Of a DNA stretch of 10,560 nt, positions 8,691 to 10,560 are shown in pieces. The stretch covers positions 56,531 through 67,090 of the forward strand of contig QZLH01000160.1 of assembly GCA_003833135.1 (NCBI GenBank), written 5' to 3'. The first letter of the stretch is position 1. The number at the start of each line of letters is the position of its first letter. The DNA is from Oehlia diaphana (taxonomy: Eukaryota; Glomeromycota; Glomeromycetes; Glomerales; Glomeraceae). Below the pieces are notes generated by a model. The model ran no database searches. It was not told the DNA's origin and saw only the letters and a program-made list of their open reading frames with translations. A program made the translations under genes and the position numbers.

Positions 8691-9060
8691 TTTTTTTTTA
8701 TTATTCCACTTTGAAATTTTCTTAGCTTTTTTTTCAAAACTCAACCCAAATTTTATTTTTCTAATTTTTTTAAACCGAAATTTTTTTTCTAATATTTAAT
8801 AGTTTTAATTTTTCCTTTTTCGGTTTTTAAACTGAAACTTTTTTCCCTTTTTTTCGTTTTGAAAAAAAAAATTTTCATTTTATCACCATTCCGCCAGACG
8901 TTGCAAGGCCACGGATAAGCGCCCTTTTTTCCCTAGATCTCTTAGGTTCTGATTGGGATCGGCCCGTTTTGTTTTTTCTTATTTATTATTTTTACTAATT
9001 TTTTTCCCTTAATAATTTTTTTTTCATTCATCTCTTAGTTTTATATAGGGATCATTTTCT
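8691..9060. repeat. T-rich low-complexity tract with degenerate direct repeats
   Basis: The + strand is strongly pyrimidine-rich. TTTAAACCGAAA then T8 (from about 8769) recurs as TTTAAACTGAAAC then T6 (from about 8826). A 24-bp motif starting ATCTCTTAG and ending GGGATC occurs at 8937-8960 and again at 9030-9053 with five mismatches, 93 bp apart. A GC-richer patch at about 8885-8965 interrupts the tract. It may be the remains of a repeat; no coding function was seen. Confidence 0.45.
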
Positions 9061-10047
9061 TATTTGAATAAATTATAATCTTTAATTTGAATAAATATAA
9101 ATACAATTAATTAAATATAATCATTATACATAATTATGATAAATTTTAAATTTATTATAATTTATTGTATGGTTTTAAGTCCATTGATTCCGGTGCGAAG
9201 CAACGAGTGACTGCTAATATAAGTTTTATAAATAAAGTCTAAAAAATGTAATAAAACCAAGTGATAATTTTTTTTTTAATTTTTTCTATTTAAATATTTT
9301 TTAATTAAATATTTAATGTATGAATGTAGGCAATTTTACGGAGTTTTTTTTTTTTTGAGACATAAATTCGGGGAAAAAATTCCTATTAAATTGTAAATAT
9401 TATAATATAAGTCTATAAAAAAATAACTTAACTTTTGGAAGCAAATAATTTAAGATCTATTAATTTATATACTGTATCATCAATTAAATTTAATTACAAA
9501 ATTGTCGATTTTTTTTTCTAACGTGTAATTCAATATTACACGGTTGTTATAGATTATGATTTTATACTCGCTATAATTCTTGAAGAATAATACGTTTACT
9601 AAGTTATATTTTTGATATTTCTTATGAAATTAAATTTGAAATTGAAATTTATTCTAAAAATATATGTAAATATATTTAATCTTTAAAATAGTGATTATTA
9701 TTTTTAAGAAAATTAAATTCGAATATTAAGTTTTATATATGAAATAAAATTTAAATCGGATTTAACATGGATTAACTGTAAACACTGTTCACGGGCATCT
9801 CTTAAAAGAAAATTTCAACAAGAAAATGCGACTTTTTCTTCTAATAATAATTTAATAATATTTATCACTTTCAGTAAGATAGAAAACTTTTTATAGATCT
9901 TTTCACTTTTGATTTTAAATGAATATTAATAAAAATTTTCAATTTGCTTATTTAAATTAATAAACATTTACAATTACCATCGCTTGATATAGTTGTTGAA
10001 AATTTTTCAAAAAATGCAAATTAAATAACGATATTTTAATTTAAAGG
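9061..10047. other. AT-rich intergenic region without a gene
   Basis: Stops are frequent in all frames. A GC-richer patch at about 9178-9216 stands out but matches nothing I recognise. ATAAATTT and AAATTTAT form a short inverted repeat at 9139-9155. TTTGAATAAA occurs twice at about 9063-9095. Confidence 0.55.
9522..9542. repeat. Perfect 8-bp hairpin, 5-nt loop
   Basis: CGTGTAAT (9522-9529) and ATTACACG (9535-9542) are perfect reverse complements around TCAAT. A T-run precedes it, and no gene lies next to it. Confidence 0.5.
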
Positions 10048-10055
10048 TCAATTAA
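10048..10055. repeat. Left target-site duplication TCAATTAA
   Basis: The eight bases immediately before the left terminal inverted repeat are identical to 10520-10527 after the right one. An intact duplication suggests a fairly young insertion. Confidence 0.85.
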
Positions 10056-10080
10056 TAGGGATGGCAACGGTCACGGTTAT

Positions 10081-10100
10081 TAACCGGTCATGACCGGTTA
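10081..10100. repeat. Perfect 20-bp palindrome inside the hAT-type element
   Basis: TAACCGGTCA is followed directly by its reverse complement. A second perfect palindrome, ACCGATATCGGT, lies at 10109-10120. Both are subterminal, where hAT transposases are known to bind short repeated motifs; binding here is inferred. Confidence 0.75.
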
Positions 10101-10135
10101 TGACCGTGACCGATATCGGTCGGTCAAAGGCTTCT

Positions 10136-10231
10136 GACCGACCGTTTAACCGACCGTTTAACCGACCGTTTAACCGACCGTTTGACCGACCATTTGACCG
10201 ACCGTTTAACCGACCGTTTAACCGACCGTTA
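10136..10231. repeat. Left 12-bp tandem array, eight copies
   Basis: Eight consecutive 12-mers of consensus (A/G)ACCGACCGTTT with only two further changes (GACCGACCATTT in copy 5 and a final A in copy 8). It is a subterminal array inside the hAT-type element. On the - strand it reads without stops as an Asn-Gly-Arg repeat, a by-product of the 12-bp period and not a gene. Confidence 0.9.
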
Positions 10232-10380
10232 ACTGGCCATTTAATCCATTTAATCATTTAACACTTTTTTTACGAACTTAATCAATAAAAAAAGTTGTTA
10301 TGACATTTCTTTAGTGGATTTAATCAAAAAAAAACACTTTAACGTTTTTTCTTAATTAAATTCATTAAAAAAAAACGGTT

Positions 10381-10457
10381 AAACGGTTGGTTAAACGGTC
10401 GGTCAAACGGTCAGTTAAACAGTCAGAAAAACGGTCAGCCAAAACGGTCGGTCGGTC
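10381..10457. repeat. Right 12-bp tandem array, inverted relative to the left
   Basis: Five 12-mers of consensus AAACGGTCGGTT (10381-10440) and a longer variant (10441-10457) form the reverse complement of the left array. Copies are more degenerate here (AAACAGTCAGAA, AAACGGTCAGCC). Together the arrays give the element a long imperfect stem. Confidence 0.85.
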
Positions 10458-10519
10458 AAAGACCCTTAACCGGTTATGACCGACCGATAACCGACCGTGA
10501 CCGACCGTTGCCATCCCTA

Positions 10520-10527
10520 TCAATTAA
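10520..10527. repeat. Right target-site duplication TCAATTAA
   Basis: Perfect copy of 10048-10055, directly after the right terminal inverted repeat. Confidence 0.85.
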
Positions 10528-10560
10528 GTCAAACTATTACTAAATAATTCTATTAAAATA

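Larger units (their letters stand above)
10056..10519. mobile_element. Non-autonomous hAT-type MITE, 464 bp, fold-back
   Basis: The ends are 17-bp perfect terminal inverted repeats, TAGGGATGGCAACGGTC at 10056-10072 and its complement at 10503-10519. Similarity continues inward after a 4-base offset. Both sides are flanked by the 8-bp direct repeat TCAATTAA. An 8-bp target duplication and a TIR beginning TAGGGATGGCAA are the known signature of the hAT superfamily. The element has no transposase. It holds an AT-rich core (about 10232-10370) between two opposed 12-bp repeat arrays, so most of its length can pair with itself. Mobilisation would need a hAT transposase from elsewhere in the genome. 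Confidence 0.88.

Noticed and set aside
8504..8737. - strand open stretch of 77 codons.
   Set aside because: It needs a TTG start, has no known motif, and is Lys-rich at its start because of the T-rich tract. At best it overlaps a decayed fragment.
9178..9216. GC-richer patch considered as a tRNA or other RNA gene.
   Set aside because: No A-box or B-box, no acceptor or T-arm pairing, and it is too short.
10048..10257. - strand open stretch with an Asn-Gly-Arg repeat.
   Set aside because: It is the translation of the 12-bp array of the hAT-type element; a 12-bp period without a stop stays open automatically.
10136..10457. CRISPR-like array.
   Set aside because: The 12-bp repeats are contiguous with no spacers, face each other in inverted orientation, and lie between transposon ends in a eukaryotic setting.

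Overview
The window looks like nuclear DNA of an arbuscular mycorrhizal fungus of the Rhizophagus type (Glomeromycotina). Three things suggest this. The DNA is very AT-rich, with long A and T runs. The one gene has short spliceosomal introns (71-157 bp, GT...AG, one with a perfect TACTAAC branch site). Its product joins a tyrosine-kinase-like (TKL) kinase domain to cysteine-rich N-terminal repeats with wording (GCRYCLTTNIIFG, LPWWD) that I remember from the large kinase families of these fungi. The species call rests on memory and was not checked by a search.

Layout. 1-1176: AT-rich upstream DNA with no gene. At its left edge are repeated TCGGAAATT motifs, G-runs and a 12-bp inverted repeat. 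1177-7204: one apparently intact six-exon gene on the + strand, 1857 codons. Exon 1 (4.5 kb) carries five tandem cysteine-rich units of about 264-299 residues and the start of the kinase domain. Exons 2 and 3 complete the kinase, and exons 3-6 encode a hydrophilic tail. The exon lengths sum to an exact multiple of three and every catalytic kinase motif is present. 7205-10047: about 2.8 kb without a gene I can support, holding a 3'-UTR-type hairpin, other small hairpins, a T-rich tract and a few GC-richer islands of unknown origin. 10056-10519: a 464-bp non-autonomous hAT-type element with 17-bp terminal inverted repeats, an 8-bp target duplication (TCAATTAA) and two opposed arrays of a 12-bp repeat, so that it can fold back on itself.

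How the parts work together. The window has one functional protein. Its probable logic is an intracellular signalling kinase: 43 CxxC motifs in the N-terminal repeats suggest a metal-binding or protein-binding platform that feeds an active-looking TKL kinase. Units 2 and 3, together with the second half of unit 1, are nearly identical in DNA at an 897-bp offset, so the repeat region has grown or been homogenised recently. The hAT-type element and the noncoding islands are repeat-rich surroundings with no visible effect on the gene.
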